Made by a program: the position numbers and the translations under genes | Assembly (NCBI RefSeq): GCF_007993815.1 | Contig: NZ_VJWE01000018.1 | Location: 186,001 to 250,000 of the forward strand | Origin: Acidovorax delafieldii | GTDB taxonomy: Bacteria > Pseudomonadota > Gammaproteobacteria > Burkholderiales > Burkholderiaceae_C | Direction of reading: 5' to 3' | DNA length: 64,000 bases | Notes under the pieces: generated by a model | Database searches by the model: none | Seen by the model: only the letters and a program-made list of their open reading frames with translations | What the model was told of the DNA's origin: nothing | In this document: piece after piece, positions 53,103-62,349 of the stretch | Layout of the letters: each line of letters starts with the position of its first letter | How positions within the stretch are numbered: position 1 is the first letter of the stretch

Positions 53103-54854
53103 TCACGTTCCGTAAATCCTTGCGCAGCCCCGCCCCGTGGCCTTGGCCAGGTACATCGCGGAATCGGCCTTGCGCAGGAGTTCTTCGGCCTCGGTGCCGT
53201 CACCGGGCGACAGGACAATACCGATGGACGCGCCGATTTGCAGCGCATGCGCTTCGATCTCGGTGGGCCGGCCCAGGGCTTGAACCAGGCGGTCGGCCAG
53301 GCGGTACGCACTGTCACCGTCCGATACGCCCCGCTGCAGCAACGCGAACTCATCGCCGCCCAGGCGCGCCACCACATCGTCCTCGCGCGCGGCCTGCGTC
53401 AGTTGCCGGGCCACCCAAACCAGCAACTGGTCACCTACGGCGTGCCCGTGGCGGTCATTGACGGGTTTGAACCCATCCAGATCCACGTACAAGACAGCGA
53501 AGCCACGGCCCGACCGGTGCACGTCGGTGGCTGCGGCCTGCAATGCTTGCAAAAAGGCGGTGCGGTTGAGCAAGCCCGTCAAGCCGTCGTGCTCTGCCAC
53601 ATGGCGGATCTGCTGCTCGGCCTGCTTGCGCTGGGTGACATCGGTGAAGGTGCGCAGCGCGCCGCCGCCTTTGATGGGCACGGTCTGGACCTCCAGGATG
53701 CGGCCATCGGGCCGGGGACGGTCATACACCTGGGGCTGATCGACCCCGCCATTGCTGTGTCGCAGCAGGTCCTGCACTTCCTGCGATGCGCCCTGGAATT
53801 CGCCACGAGCCCGCAGGTAGGCCAGCACATTCACCAGCGTGGGCTTGGATGCCATCAGCTCGGCCGGCAGGTCCAGCAGTTCCATGGCCCGGCGGTTGCA
53901 CAGCTCGACCACCCCCGTGGCGCTGATCTTGGCCACGCCCTGGTCCATGTGCTCCAGCGTGGCTTCGAGCAGGATGGATTTCTCCCGCAATTGCGCCTCG
54001 CTGTCGCGGGCGCTGCGTTCGGCCTGCGCCAGCAAGCGCTGCTGGCGCTTGAGCTCGGTGATGTCCACATGGGCGTAGAACACCGTGCCGTCGCTGCCCT
54101 GCTTTGCGATGACGCGGCTCCAGCGGCTGCGGGGCAAGGGCACCTCAAACGGCGCCCCAGCAAAACGCATGTGCTCCTGCAAGATCGACAGGCCGTCGTA
54201 AAAAGGCGCCATATCTCCCTGGCCTTCGACGGACCAGGCGTGGCGGTACACCTCGTCGAACGCTTTACCCGCGGCAGCCGTACGGTCCGACAGGCTATAC
54301 ATCTGCATAAAGGGCTGGTTGACCCACTGGATGCGCTGATCTTCGGCACAGATCATCAGCCCATCGGGAATGCGGTCAAACAGTTCGGAGCTTTCAAACA
54401 GCGGACTGCGCAGGTAGCCGGGCTCATGGATGTCGGCCTCGGCCGGCGTAGCGAGCGTGGCTTGCGCGCTCTGCACCGGCAGCGCCTCGGCACGCCACAC
54501 GCGCACCCGCCCCACGCCTTCAATGGGCAACGACGACACATGCACGCGCAGCCCCCGGTGATCGAAGCTGTAGGGGCGGGTCTGCGCCCGGTGGCGCTCG
54601 ACCCCGGCGGTGATGTAGCGCTCGATGTTGGGCAGCTCCTGGGCATCGAGCCGCTGGTTATAGAAGCGGCGCAGGTTGGCTTCGTAGGGCTCACCCTCGT
54701 ACACATGCCCCTCGTGCTCCGGGAAGAACTTGAAGAAGGTCCTGTTCCAGGCCACCGTGCGGTCGCTGTCGTCAAACGCGCACAGCGCCACGTCCAAACC
54801 ATCCAGGGTGTCACCCAGGGCACGGATGAGGCGGAGGCGAGAAGCGTCAGGCAT
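53103..54854 (-). CDS. Multi-PAS diguanylate cyclase
   Basis: A 583-residue cytoplasmic protein. PAS-like regions lie at about 1-130 (AWNRTFFKFFPEHEGHVYEG), 175-290 (IPDGLMICAEDQRIQWVNQP) and 310-430 (LEATLEHMDQGVAKISATGV), followed by GGDEF with VDLDGFKPVNDRHGHAVGDQ and the active site ARLGGDEFALL. The inhibitory-site motif RxxD (REDD) sits five residues before the active site, so product inhibition should work, unlike in the enzyme at 33714. The ATG at 54854 was chosen. An FNR-type site and a -10-like box upstream suggest oxygen-dependent expression. Confidence 0.87.
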   Translation of the reverse strand: MPDASRLRLIRALGDTLDGLDVALCAFDDSDRTVAWNRTFFKFFPEHEGHVYEGEPYEANLRRFYNQRLDAQELPNIERYITAGVERHRAQTRPYSFDHRGLRVHVSSLPIEGVGRVRVWRAEALPVQSAQATLATPAEADIHEPGYLRSPLFESSELFDRIPDGLMICAEDQRIQWVNQPFMQMYSLSDRTAAAGKAFDEVYRHAWSVEGQGDMAPFYDGLSILQEHMRFAGAPFEVPLPRSRWSRVIAKQGSDGTVFYAHVDITELKRQQRLLAQAERSARDSEAQLREKSILLEATLEHMDQGVAKISATGVVELCNRRAMELLDLPAELMASKPTLVNVLAYLRARGEFQGASQEVQDLLRHSNGGVDQPQVYDRPRPDGRILEVQTVPIKGGGALRTFTDVTQRKQAEQQIRHVAEHDGLTGLLNRTAFLQALQAAATDVHRSGRGFAVLYVDLDGFKPVNDRHGHAVGDQLLVWVARQLTQAAREDDVVARLGGDEFALLQRGVSDGDSAYRLADRLVQALGRPTEIEAHALQIGASIGIVLSPGDGTEAEELLRKADSAMYLAKATGRGCARIYGT

Positions 54855-55191
54855 GGTCAGGAGGTTGGATACGGCACTGTCAGCACAAGCCCGTGCAACA
54901 CACTGGCCCAGGTGGCAAGGGGTCTGCCAACGCCGACGCACAGCGCCGGTCGCTTCATTGTGCGGAACCGTCCTTACAGCAAACCGTCTGAGGTCCACGG
55001 ACAAGCTGAAGGCAGCGGTTTATGTTGTGCTAGCACCACAAAACCTTGATGCAAGTCAAGAACCAACCGAGACCAGCGCAGATGCCAGGCCCCGTCGTCG
55101 TTACGGCTGGAAACTGATCCATAGCGTGACCGGAACCCTGTCGCGCCTGCGTTCCGCTATGGTGGGTGTTTTGTACCCCGGAGCTAGCCGC
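54855..55191. other. Divergent intergenic region, diguanylate cyclase / I78 lipoprotein
   Basis: 337 nt without a gene. It holds the FNR-type box described separately at 55046-55059. In-frame extensions of both neighbouring genes run into it but lack coding character. Confidence 0.5.
55019..55059 (-). promoter_or_regulatory. FNR/ANR-type box and -10 of the diguanylate cyclase promoter
   Basis: TTGATGCAAGTCAA at 55046-55059 matches the FNR consensus TTGAT-N4-ATCAA at nine of ten specified positions. On the minus strand CATAAA (55024-55019) is a plausible -10. A transcription start near 55012 would place the box centre about 40.5 nt upstream, the class II FNR activator position. This points at the diguanylate cyclase gene. 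The box is near-symmetric, so action on the I78 gene (start 55192) cannot be excluded. Confidence 0.55.
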
Positions 55192-55527
55192 ATGATGAAA
55201 AAAACCACCCCTTTTGCCGTCGCCTGTTGCCTGGCCCTGGGAGCAGCTGTGACTGGGTGTGCGGGTTACGGACAAACACCCGCACCACCCGCCAGCACGG
55301 CACCGACAGGCGCGGCGCCTGGAGGCATGTGCAATGCCCAGCCCGCGCAGTTTGCAGTGGGACAAAACAGCACGGCATCGATCGTGGAGTCTGCACGGCA
55401 GCGCTCGGGCGCGCAGACGGCGCGCATCCTGCGCCCAGGGCAAATCATCACCAAGGAATACGACACCCAGCGGCTGAACCTGGAGGTAGACGGCAATGGC
55501 CGCATCCTTGCGGCAAAGTGTGGCTGA
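55192..55527 (+). CDS. Peptidase inhibitor I78-family lipoprotein
   Basis: A 111-residue lipoprotein precursor. MMKKTTPFAVACCLALGAAV leads to a lipobox at VTGC (Cys about residue 22), followed by a Pro/Ala linker. The mature domain reads CNAQPAQFAVGQNSTASIVE, then RILRPGQIITKEYDTQRLNL and ends VDGNGRILAAKCG. This is the I78 pattern: an N-terminal Cys and a C-terminal Cys bracketing the inhibitory loop around IITKEY. It may protect the envelope from serine peptidases, a role inferred from the family. Confidence 0.85.
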   Translation: MMKKTTPFAVACCLALGAAVTGCAGYGQTPAPPASTAPTGAAPGGMCNAQPAQFAVGQNSTASIVESARQRSGAQTARILRPGQIITKEYDTQRLNLEVDGNGRILAAKCG

Positions 55528-55608
55528 GCTTGCCCCCGGCTGCTGACTGGTCTGGGGGCCTGCCAACAATCCCCGGGAGATCGTAAACCGGCTTTGACGG
55601 GGCCTCCG

Positions 55609-56859
55609 TCAGTCCGCCAGGAACAGCTCCTGCAGATCGCTCAGAAAGTCGAAGCCCCGCTCGGTAGGCCGTACATGCGCCATGTCGCGCTCGATCAGGC
55701 CCTTGCGCTCGGCGACCTCCAGGCCCTTGGCGATGGCGGTCAAAGGCAGGCCTGTGCGGGCCATGAAGTCTTGCAGCGCAAAGCCTTTGCGCAGGCGCAG
55801 GGCGTTGAGCATGTACTCAAACGGCAGATCGGCGCGGCGCACCTCGTCGTCCTGCGCCACGGCATGGCCTGCCAGGGCGTTGTCCATGTAGCGCGCGGGG
55901 TCCCGAAAGCGCACCTGTCGCACCACGCGGTGCGCAAAGCTCAGCTTGCTGTGCGCGCCCGCGCCGATGCCCAGATAGTCGCCAAACTGCCAGTAGTTGG
56001 TGTTGTGAAAACACTGGTGGCCCGGCTGCGCATACGCAGAAATCTCGTACCGCGCCATGCCCGCCTGCCCCGTCATCTCCGTGATGCGGTCAAGCATGGC
56101 GTAGGCCTGGTCGTCCTCGGGGATGGCTGGGGGGAACTTGGCGAAGTAGGTGTTGGGCTCGATGGTGAGGTGGTAGATGGAGATGTGCGGCGGCTTGAAG
56201 GCCAGCGCCGTTTGCAGGTCCTGCTCCAGCTCTGGCAGCGTCTGGCCCGGCAGCGCGTACATGATGTCGAGGTTGAAGGTGTCGAAGGACGCGGCGGCCT
56301 CTTCCACCGCCGCCATCGCCTGGGCGCGGTCATGCACGCGGCCCAGAGCCTTGAGGTGCTGGTCGTTGAAGCTCTGCACCCCCACCGACAGGCGTGTGAC
56401 GCCCGCCGCACGGAAGGCGCGAAAACGGTCTTTCTCGAACGTGCCGGGGTTGGCCTCCATCGTGATCTCGCAATCGGGCTCCAGCCGCAGGCGGGCGCGG
56501 ATGTCGCCGATCAGCCGGTCGATGGCGGCAGGCGAGAACAGGCTGGGCGTGCCGCCACCGATGAAGATGCTGTGCACGGACCGACCCCAGACCAACGGCA
56601 GCGCAGCCTCCAGGTCGGCCATCAGGGCGTCGATGTAGCGCTGTTCGGGCACCTCGGCGCCGGTGCTGGCACCCGCGCGGAATTCGTGCGAGTTGAAGTC
56701 GCAGTACGGGCATTTCTTGAGGCACCAGGGCAGGTGCACGTACAGCGACAACGGCGGCAGGCTGGGCAGCTGCAGCAGGCCCGGGCGCATGTAGTGCTGG
56801 ATGTCACGCACCACAGCGGGTTCGGCGTCGCCCTGCGGCGTGATCGGAATATGAACCAC
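55609..56859 (-). CDS. hemW: Radical SAM heme chaperone HemW
   Basis: A 416-residue radical SAM protein. The cluster motif is WCLKKCPYCDFNSHEF (CxxxCxxC), followed by FIGGGTPSLFSPAAIDRLIG, EANPGTFEKDRFRAFRAAGV and RLSVGVQSFNDQHLKALGR. HemW resembles the oxygen-independent coproporphyrinogen oxidase but delivers heme to proteins; the N-terminal extra Cys of HemN is missing here, which favours HemW. It is the last gene of the rph-rdgB-hemW block, 13 nt after rdgB. Confidence 0.9.
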   Translation of the reverse strand: MVHIPITPQGDAEPAVVRDIQHYMRPGLLQLPSLPPLSLYVHLPWCLKKCPYCDFNSHEFRAGASTGAEVPEQRYIDALMADLEAALPLVWGRSVHSIFIGGGTPSLFSPAAIDRLIGDIRARLRLEPDCEITMEANPGTFEKDRFRAFRAAGVTRLSVGVQSFNDQHLKALGRVHDRAQAMAAVEEAAASFDTFNLDIMYALPGQTLPELEQDLQTALAFKPPHISIYHLTIEPNTYFAKFPPAIPEDDQAYAMLDRITEMTGQAGMARYEISAYAQPGHQCFHNTNYWQFGDYLGIGAGAHSKLSFAHRVVRQVRFRDPARYMDNALAGHAVAQDDEVRRADLPFEYMLNALRLRKGFALQDFMARTGLPLTAIAKGLEVAERKGLIERDMAHVRPTERGFDFLSDLQELFLAD

Positions 56860-56872
56860 GTTCAGCGCCCTT

Positions 56873-57472
56873 CTACAACCAACGTTCGCGCATCAATGCC
56901 AGCATCTGCGCGGCCGAACGGCCCCGGTGGCTGTGGGCGTTTTTCACCTCCACGGGCAGCTCGGCAAAGGTCTTGCCGAACTCGGGGATGAACATCACGG
57001 GGTCGAAGCCAAAGCCGTTGCTGCCCCGGGGTTCGGTAGTGATCTCGCCCACCACGCGGCCCACGGCGATCAGCGGTTCGGGGTCTTGCGGGCTGCGCAC
57101 GGCGACCAGGGAGCTGACCATGGCGGCGCGGCGGTTGGTCACGCCTTGCAGTTGCTCCAGCAAAGCGCGAACGTTGTTGTCGTCGCTTTTCTCGTAGCCG
57201 AACTGGGTGCAGTAATACGCCGTGTCCACGCCAGGCAGGCCGCCAAAGGCATCCACGCACATGCCGGCATCGTCGGCCAGCGCCGGCAGGCCCGTGTGCT
57301 CCGATGCAAACCGTGCCTTGGCCAGGGCGTTTTCGACAAAGGTGCGGAAGGGCTCCTCGGCCTCGCCCACGCCCAGATCGGCTTGGCGCACCAGCTCCAC
57401 GCCCAGGGGCGCAAACATGGCCTGCAACTCTGCCAGTTTGCCGCGGTTGTTGGATGCTAGAACAATTTTCAT
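56873..57472 (-). CDS. rdgB: RdgB/HAM1-family XTP/dITP pyrophosphatase
   Basis: A 199-residue housecleaning nucleotidase. The N-terminal MKIVLASNNRGKLAELQAMF has the SNN-x-GK motif; PALADDAGMCVDAFGG holds the metal Asp pair; and GSNGFGFDPVMFIPEFGKTF contains the base-binding GFGFDP. It removes dITP, XTP and other non-canonical purine nucleotides. ATG 57472 is preferred to a TTG two codons upstream. A repeat element fills the gap between rph and this gene. Confidence 0.93.
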   Translation of the reverse strand: MKIVLASNNRGKLAELQAMFAPLGVELVRQADLGVGEAEEPFRTFVENALAKARFASEHTGLPALADDAGMCVDAFGGLPGVDTAYYCTQFGYEKSDDNNVRALLEQLQGVTNRRAAMVSSLVAVRSPQDPEPLIAVGRVVGEITTEPRGSNGFGFDPVMFIPEFGKTFAELPVEVKNAHSHRGRSAAQMLALMRERWL

Positions 57473-57480
57473 AATCAAAA

Positions 57481-57520
57481 CGGCCGCAAGCGCTAGTGGA
57501 ATATGCGCCAGCAGCTATCA
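57481..57520 (-). repeat. AGCGCT dispersed repeat, copy between rph and rdgB
   Basis: Minus strand: TTGATAGCTGCTGGCGCATA, then TTCCACTAGCGCTTGCGGCC. It is the most consensus-like copy in the window. It occupies the whole 49-nt gap between the rph stop and the rdgB start, so it may serve as the untranslated spacer between these co-transcribed genes. Confidence 0.8.
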
Positions 57521-57521
57521 A

Positions 57522-58256
57522 TTAAGGAGTATTTTGCAACGCTTGCTGCTGCAGCTGCACCAGTTGGGCAATGCCCTGTTCGGCCAGGCCCAGCAGCTGA
57601 TCCATCTCGGCACGGGTAAAGGCCACGCCCTCGGCCGTGCCCTGCACCTCCACATAGTGGCCCGCGCCGGTCATCACCACGTTCATGTCGGTGTCGCAAT
57701 CCACGTCTTCCACATATTCCAGGTCCAGCAGCGGCGTGCCCTGCACGATGCCGACCGAGATCGCCGCCACGGGTTGCAGCAGCGGCGACTGGGTGATCTT
57801 GCCGCTGGCCAGCAGCTGGTTGACCGCATCCTGGGCCGCGACCCAGGCGCCGGTGATGGCAGCCGTGCGCGTGCCACCATCGGCCTGGATCACGTCGCAG
57901 TCGAGCTGGATGGTGCGCTCGCCCAGCAGTTGAAGGTCAAACACGGCGCGCAGGCTGCGGCCGATGAGGCGCTGGATCTCCTGCGTGCGGCCAGTCTGCT
58001 TACCCCGTGCGGCCTCGCGGTCGCTGCGGGTGTGGGTGGCGCGCGGCAGCATGCCGTACTCCGCCGTGACCCAGCCCTCGCCGCTACCGCGCTTGTGCGG
58101 GGGCACACGCTCTTCCACCGAGGCGGTGCAGAGCACCTTGGTGTTGCCAAACTCGATCAGCACCGAGCCTTCGGCGTGCATGGTGTAGTGGCGCGTGATG
58201 CGCACAGGGCGCATTTGGTTGGCGGCGCGGTTGCCGGTGCGGATGAAGGTGGTCAT
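57522..58256 (-). CDS. rph: Ribonuclease PH
   Basis: A 244-residue phosphorolytic exoribonuclease. [60 protein letters not shown] and [20 protein letters not shown] are the family motifs. It trims 3' ends of tRNA precursors with phosphate. ATG 58256 aligns with the usual N-terminus. It is followed by rdgB and hemW on the same strand and preceded by the PP2C phosphatase gene (125-nt gap). Confidence 0.95.
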   Translation of the reverse strand: MTTFIRTGNRAANQMRPVRITRHYTMHAEGSVLIEFGNTKVLCTASVEERVPPHKRGSGEGWVTAEYGMLPRATHTRSDREAARGKQTGRTQEIQRLIGRSLRAVFDLQLLGERTIQLDCDVIQADGGTRTAAITGAWVAAQDAVNQLLASGKITQSPLLQPVAAISVGIVQGTPLLDLEYVEDVDCDTDMNVVMTGAGHYVEVQGTAEGVAFTRAEMDQLLGLAEQGIAQLVQLQQQALQNTP

Positions 58257-58381
58257 GTGATTCTCTGTATGGAGCGGGTCGCCCACCTGCGTCATGAGGT
58301 GGGCGATGGAAGGCGAAAAAACCTGGTTCCATGCATTCGCATGGAGGGAGCCTGGATGCAACCCACAGCGCCGATGGCAGT

Positions 58382-59284
58382 TCAGGCCTTGCGGGCAGCA
58401 GAGCGACGGATGGCTTCGTTGATTTCGGCGATCGACCGCTCGATGGCCGCATCGTCCAGGTCATCCACCAGCCCATCAAGCGGGCCCGCCTGGATGGTGG
58501 ACGCAAACACGTCGTCGCTGATGCTGTCCGTGGACACCCCTTGGGTGGACTCGAACGCATCTGGCGTCTCCCACTCCAGAGCCACCACGGTCACGTTGTC
58601 ACTGCTGTCCCCGGCTTTGCGAAGGGCATCTTCCACCAGCTCGGGCACAGCGTGCGACACGGTGTTGCGGCCCAGCTGCTTGGCGATGTCTTCGTCGCTG
58701 AGCGTGCCCCACAGGCCGTCTGAGCACAACAGAATGCGGTCGCCCTGCTCCAGGTACACAGGGCCGGTGATGTCGTAAATGGGCTTGGTGGGCGAACCCA
58801 GGCAGGTGAACAGCACGTTGCGGTTGATCTTGTCCAGACCAGGGGGCGGCGTGTTGCGCAGCTCCATGTACGAGTGGTCCCGCGTACGGGTCAGCAGATC
58901 GCCATCGCGCACCATGTACAGGCGCGAGTCTCCGCAATGGATCCAGGTGGCGGTACCGGCCTGCAACACCGTCGCGACCAAGGTGGTGCGCGGTGTGTCG
59001 AGCATGCCTTTCTCTGTGGCGTAGCGCAGGATCTGGTGGTGTGCCGCGAGCAACGCGCCGGACAGGAACTCCTGCACATCCTTGAGCTGGGGCTTGGCCT
59101 GGCGCTGGAACAGCGCCGAGATGGTCTGCAGCGCGATCTGCGCAGCCACTTCACCTTCAGGGTGGCCACCCATGCCGTCGGCCAATACAAACAGGCCCGA
59201 TTCGCGCGTGTAGCAATAGCCCATGCGGTCTTCGTTCTTCTCGCGGCCGCCACGGCGGCTGATCTGGAATACCGAGAACTTCAT
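58382..59284 (-). CDS. PP2C-family serine/threonine phosphatase
   Basis: A 300-residue protein. [20 protein letters not shown] and [20 protein letters not shown] supply the first metal Asp residues, [10 protein letters not shown]-like [20 protein letters not shown] the next, and [20 protein letters not shown] plus [15 protein letters not shown] the remainder. The C-terminal 55 residues are acidic ([15 protein letters not shown]) and outside the fold. It is encoded directly after the Ser/Thr kinase and is expected to reverse its phosphorylations. Confidence 0.92.
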   Translation of the reverse strand: MKFSVFQISRRGGREKNEDRMGYCYTRESGLFVLADGMGGHPEGEVAAQIALQTISALFQRQAKPQLKDVQEFLSGALLAAHHQILRYATEKGMLDTPRTTLVATVLQAGTATWIHCGDSRLYMVRDGDLLTRTRDHSYMELRNTPPPGLDKINRNVLFTCLGSPTKPIYDITGPVYLEQGDRILLCSDGLWGTLSDEDIAKQLGRNTVSHAVPELVEDALRKAGDSSDNVTVVALEWETPDAFESTQGVSTDSISDDVFASTIQAGPLDGLVDDLDDAAIERSIAEINEAIRRSAARKA

Positions 59285-59366
59285 AAGGACTCACGCAAAA
59301 AAGGATGCACCCGGGCGCCATCCGTGGACATGTACCTCGCCCGAACCCGCATTGCGTGCGTCTGGT

Positions 59367-60383
59367 TCATTTGGGCTTGGCTCCGATACCGGTGGCTTCA
59401 CCCACCTTCTGCACATTTTTCTTGGTGTCAGACACCAGAGTGTCCAATTGCAGCCGCATCTTCTCGGCCACCGTGAGCTTGGTGTAGCGGCGCTCACCCT
59501 CACGGCTGAGCTCTTTTTGCAAGGCAAACACCGACTGGGGGCGGGACAGCGGGTCAAGCGCCATGCACCACTCCACCACCTCGATCAGGTTGTCGGAATA
59601 CACGCCACGCAACTTGGTCAGGGCGAGCGACAGGCGGTCCTTGTCCACGCGCTGCGGCGCCTCGTTGGGCGGAAAGCCCTGCATGCAAGCGTAAATGCAG
59701 GCGCCGATGGCGTAGATGTCGGTCCACGGCCCCATCTGCGAATCGCGCCGGTACATCTCGGGCGCAGCAAAGCCGGGGGTGTACATGGGGCGGATGAAGT
59801 TGCCTTCCTTGCTCAGCACTTCGCGCGCCGCGCCGAAGTCGATCATCACGGCCTTGTTGTCGTCGGTGATGAAGATGTTGGCGGGCTTGATGTCCAGGTG
59901 CAGCATCTTGTGCTGGTGCACGATGCGCAGGCCGCGCAGCACTTCGTCGAACAACGAGCGGATGGTGGACTCGCGGAACACCTTCTGTGTCTTGAGGTCG
60001 CGGGCGGTGATGATGAAGTCCTGCAGGGTCGCGCCCTCCAGGTAGTTCATCACCATGTAAACGGTTTCGTTCTCGCGGAAGAAATTGAGCACGCTCACCA
60101 CGGAGGCGTGCGAGATCTGCGCCAGCGAGCGGCCCTCTTCAAAGAAGCTCTTGAGCCCCAGGCGGTACAGCGAGAGCTTTTCGGGCGGCACCTTCGGAAG
60201 CAACTCACCAGGAGCGCGAGTCGCCAGGGACGAAGGAAGGTACTCCTTGATGGCCACCTGTTGGCCTTCGGCGTCGAGGGCCAGATAGACCACACCAAAA
60301 CCACCGGAGGACAACCGGCGCACCACACGGTAACCGCCAATTGCGGTATCGGGCGGCAAGGGGGCCGGTTTGATTTTTGACAT
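59367..60383 (-). CDS. Eukaryotic-like Ser/Thr protein kinase
   Basis: A 338-residue kinase with no membrane anchor. The glycine loop is RLSSGGFGVVYLALDAEGQQ, the ATP lysine lies in VAIKEYLP, the catalytic loop is HLDIKPANIF (HxD with Leu in place of Arg, i.e. a non-RD kinase), and DFGAAREVLS begins the activation segment. A ~60-residue tail follows the kinase domain. It is paired with the PP2C gene downstream and divergent from yicC (75 nt). Substrates are unknown. Confidence 0.9.
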   Translation of the reverse strand: MSKIKPAPLPPDTAIGGYRVVRRLSSGGFGVVYLALDAEGQQVAIKEYLPSSLATRAPGELLPKVPPEKLSLYRLGLKSFFEEGRSLAQISHASVVSVLNFFRENETVYMVMNYLEGATLQDFIITARDLKTQKVFRESTIRSLFDEVLRGLRIVHQHKMLHLDIKPANIFITDDNKAVMIDFGAAREVLSKEGNFIRPMYTPGFAAPEMYRRDSQMGPWTDIYAIGACIYACMQGFPPNEAPQRVDKDRLSLALTKLRGVYSDNLIEVVEWCMALDPLSRPQSVFALQKELSREGERRYTKLTVAEKMRLQLDTLVSDTKKNVQKVGEATGIGAKPK

Positions 60384-60458
60384 ATTTTGCGAAGATGATT
60401 CGGGGGTAAGGCGGAACCCGGATAATCGCCGGATCGCAAGCAACCATCAAAAAGTCCA

Positions 60459-61376
60459 ATGCCAGTTTACAGCATGACCGGATACGCCAGCGCACAGCAT
60501 GGCGCATCTGCCACTGGCGCTGAAACCGACGCCCGCGCCCCCCAGACGCGCCGGCTGGGACTGGAAATCCGATCCGTCAACAGCCGCTTTCTGGACCTGT
60601 CGTTTCGCCTGCCTGACGAGCTGCGCGCCATGGAGCCCACGCTGCGCAGCCTGCTCACAGCGCGCCTGAAACGCGGCAAGGTCGAAGTGCGAGCCGCCCT
60701 CGACACCGACGACAGCAACAGCCTGCAAGACCCGCCAGCGCGACTGCTGCAGCGGCTCAACTCTTTGCAGGACTCCGTCAAGGCCTGGCTGCCCAGCGCC
60801 GCCCCCCTCACCGTGGCCGACGCCCTGCGCCTGTGTGCCAATGCACATTCGGGCACCGAGGACTGGAGCGAAGCCGTTCCGGCCCTCGCCGAAGAAGCCC
60901 TGACCGCCTTGCTGGCCGCCCGCGAACGTGAGGGCAAGCGCCTCGCGACCATGCTGCTGGATCGCGTCAAGCAGCTGCGGGCCTTGGCCGAACAGGCCGT
61001 CCCCATGGTTCCGCTGCTGGTGGAGCAGCAACGCCTGCGCTTCATGGAGCGCTGGAAAGAGGCGATGGCCCTCACCGACGGCTCTACCCTCCCCGAGGCT
61101 GCCCGTGACCGCGCATTGACCGAGGCCACGGCGTTTGCCATCCGCATCGACGTGGCAGAAGAGATCACGCGGCTGGATTCGCACCTGGATGAAATCGAGC
61201 GCCTGCTGAAAAAAGGCGGCGAAGTGGGCAAACGCCTGGACTTCCTGATCCAGGAACTCCACCGCGAAGCCAACACGCTGGGCTCCAAATCTGCCGCGCT
61301 CGACCTCACCCGCATCAGCGTGGACATGAAGGTGCTGATCGAGCAGATGCGCGAGCAAGTGCAAAATATCGAATAA
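60459..61376 (+). CDS. yicC: YicC-family endoribonuclease
   Basis: A 305-residue protein. YSMTGYASAQHGA at the N-terminus, RLGLEIRSVNSRFLDLSFRL and the C-terminal EIERLLKKGGEVGKRLDFLI followed by QELHREANTLGSKSA are the YicC_N and DUF1732 signatures. YicC has been linked to RNA cleavage and sRNA turnover in E. coli. It is next to gmk, as in many proteobacteria. A short repeat-like sequence lies in the 36-nt gap (61387-61406). Confidence 0.92.
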   Translation: MPVYSMTGYASAQHGASATGAETDARAPQTRRLGLEIRSVNSRFLDLSFRLPDELRAMEPTLRSLLTARLKRGKVEVRAALDTDDSNSLQDPPARLLQRLNSLQDSVKAWLPSAAPLTVADALRLCANAHSGTEDWSEAVPALAEEALTALLAAREREGKRLATMLLDRVKQLRALAEQAVPMVPLLVEQQRLRFMERWKEAMALTDGSTLPEAARDRALTEATAFAIRIDVAEEITRLDSHLDEIERLLKKGGEVGKRLDFLIQELHREANTLGSKSAALDLTRISVDMKVLIEQMREQVQNIE

Positions 61377-61412
61377 CACTCATTTTTTGATAGCGCCTGG
61401 CGCACATCAACC

Positions 61413-62033
61413 ATGGACTATCCAGGAAATCTCATCGTCGTGGCAGCACCCAGTGGTGCCGGCAAATCCAGCTTGGTCAAGGCCTTGCTGGAGCTGGACT
61501 CGCATGTCCACCCCTCCATCTCTCACACCACCCGTGCGCCCCGCGGCCAGGAAAAGCATGGCCGCGAATACTTCTTCGCGTCGGAGTCCGAGTTCGATGC
61601 CATGGTGCAAGGCAACGCGTTTGTCGAATGGGCCCATGTGCACGGCAACCGCTATGGCACCTCCAAGAAAGCCATTGAAGAGCGCATTGCCCAGGGCTCA
61701 GATGTGATTCTGGAAATCGATTTCCAGGGCGCACTGCAGATCAAGCAGGCATTTGCCAATGCGGTACTGGTTTTCATCCTCCCGCCCAGCTGGGAAGAAC
61801 TGCGATCGCGGCTGGAGCGGCGGGGCGAAGACTCTGCGGATGTCATCGAGGTACGCCTCAAAAATGCTGCCATCGAGATGGCCCAGGTCAGCAAATTCGA
61901 CTTCGTTATAATCAATGAGTTGTTTGAGCGCGCGCTTTTCGACCTGAAAGCCGTAGTTCACGCCCAGCGACTCAAGTACGCCGCCCAGCGCCGCGCCCGT
62001 GCTGACACCTTCCAGTCGCTCAATATCACCTGA
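61413..62033 (+). CDS. gmk: Guanylate kinase
   Basis: A 206-residue nucleotide kinase. The P-loop is [20 protein letters not shown] (about residues 9-28). [20 protein letters not shown] binds GMP, and [20 protein letters not shown] holds the conserved Asp. It phosphorylates GMP to GDP and precedes rpoZ by 15 nt, with spoT following, the common proteobacterial order. Confidence 0.96.
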   Translation: MDYPGNLIVVAAPSGAGKSSLVKALLELDSHVHPSISHTTRAPRGQEKHGREYFFASESEFDAMVQGNAFVEWAHVHGNRYGTSKKAIEERIAQGSDVILEIDFQGALQIKQAFANAVLVFILPPSWEELRSRLERRGEDSADVIEVRLKNAAIEMAQVSKFDFVIINELFERALFDLKAVVHAQRLKYAAQRRARADTFQSLNIT

Positions 62034-62048
62034 ATCCCGGAGTAAACG

Positions 62049-62252
62049 ATGGCACGCATCACCGTAGAAGACTGTCTGGAAAAGATCCCCAACCGCTTCC
62101 AGCTCGTACTGGCCGCCACGTACCGCGCCCGCATGCTCAGCCAAGGCCATGCTCCACGCATCGAAAGCCGCAATAAGCCCGCCGTGACTGCCCTGCGTGA
62201 AATCGCCGAAGGCAAAGTGGGTCTGGAGATGCTCAAGAAGGTTCCCGGTTGA
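62049..62252 (+). CDS. rpoZ: RNA polymerase omega subunit
   Basis: A 67-residue protein. [59 protein letters not shown] are the omega signatures. It stabilises the beta-prime subunit and forms part of the ppGpp site 1. It is preceded by CCGGAGTAAACG and followed by a strong terminator, so the gmk-rpoZ transcript ends before spoT. Confidence 0.96.
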   Translation: MARITVEDCLEKIPNRFQLVLAATYRARMLSQGHAPRIESRNKPAVTALREIAEGKVGLEMLKKVPG

Positions 62253-62280
62253 ACGTTCTGCTGGGCAATGCCCACCCAAA

Positions 62281-62307
62281 AGCACCGCGCCAGCGGTGCT
62301 TTTTTTT
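62281..62307 (+). terminator. Rho-independent terminator after rpoZ
   Basis: Stem AGCACCGC/GCGGTGCT (8 bp, loop GCCA) followed by seven further T. It lies 28 nt after rpoZ and about 43 nt before spoT, so spoT must have its own promoter or depend on read-through. No clear -35/-10 pair was seen in the short remaining gap. Confidence 0.9.
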
Positions 62308-62349
62308 GCCCGAAAGCCCTCTGGCGCAGTCCCGCGCTACATTTAAGGC

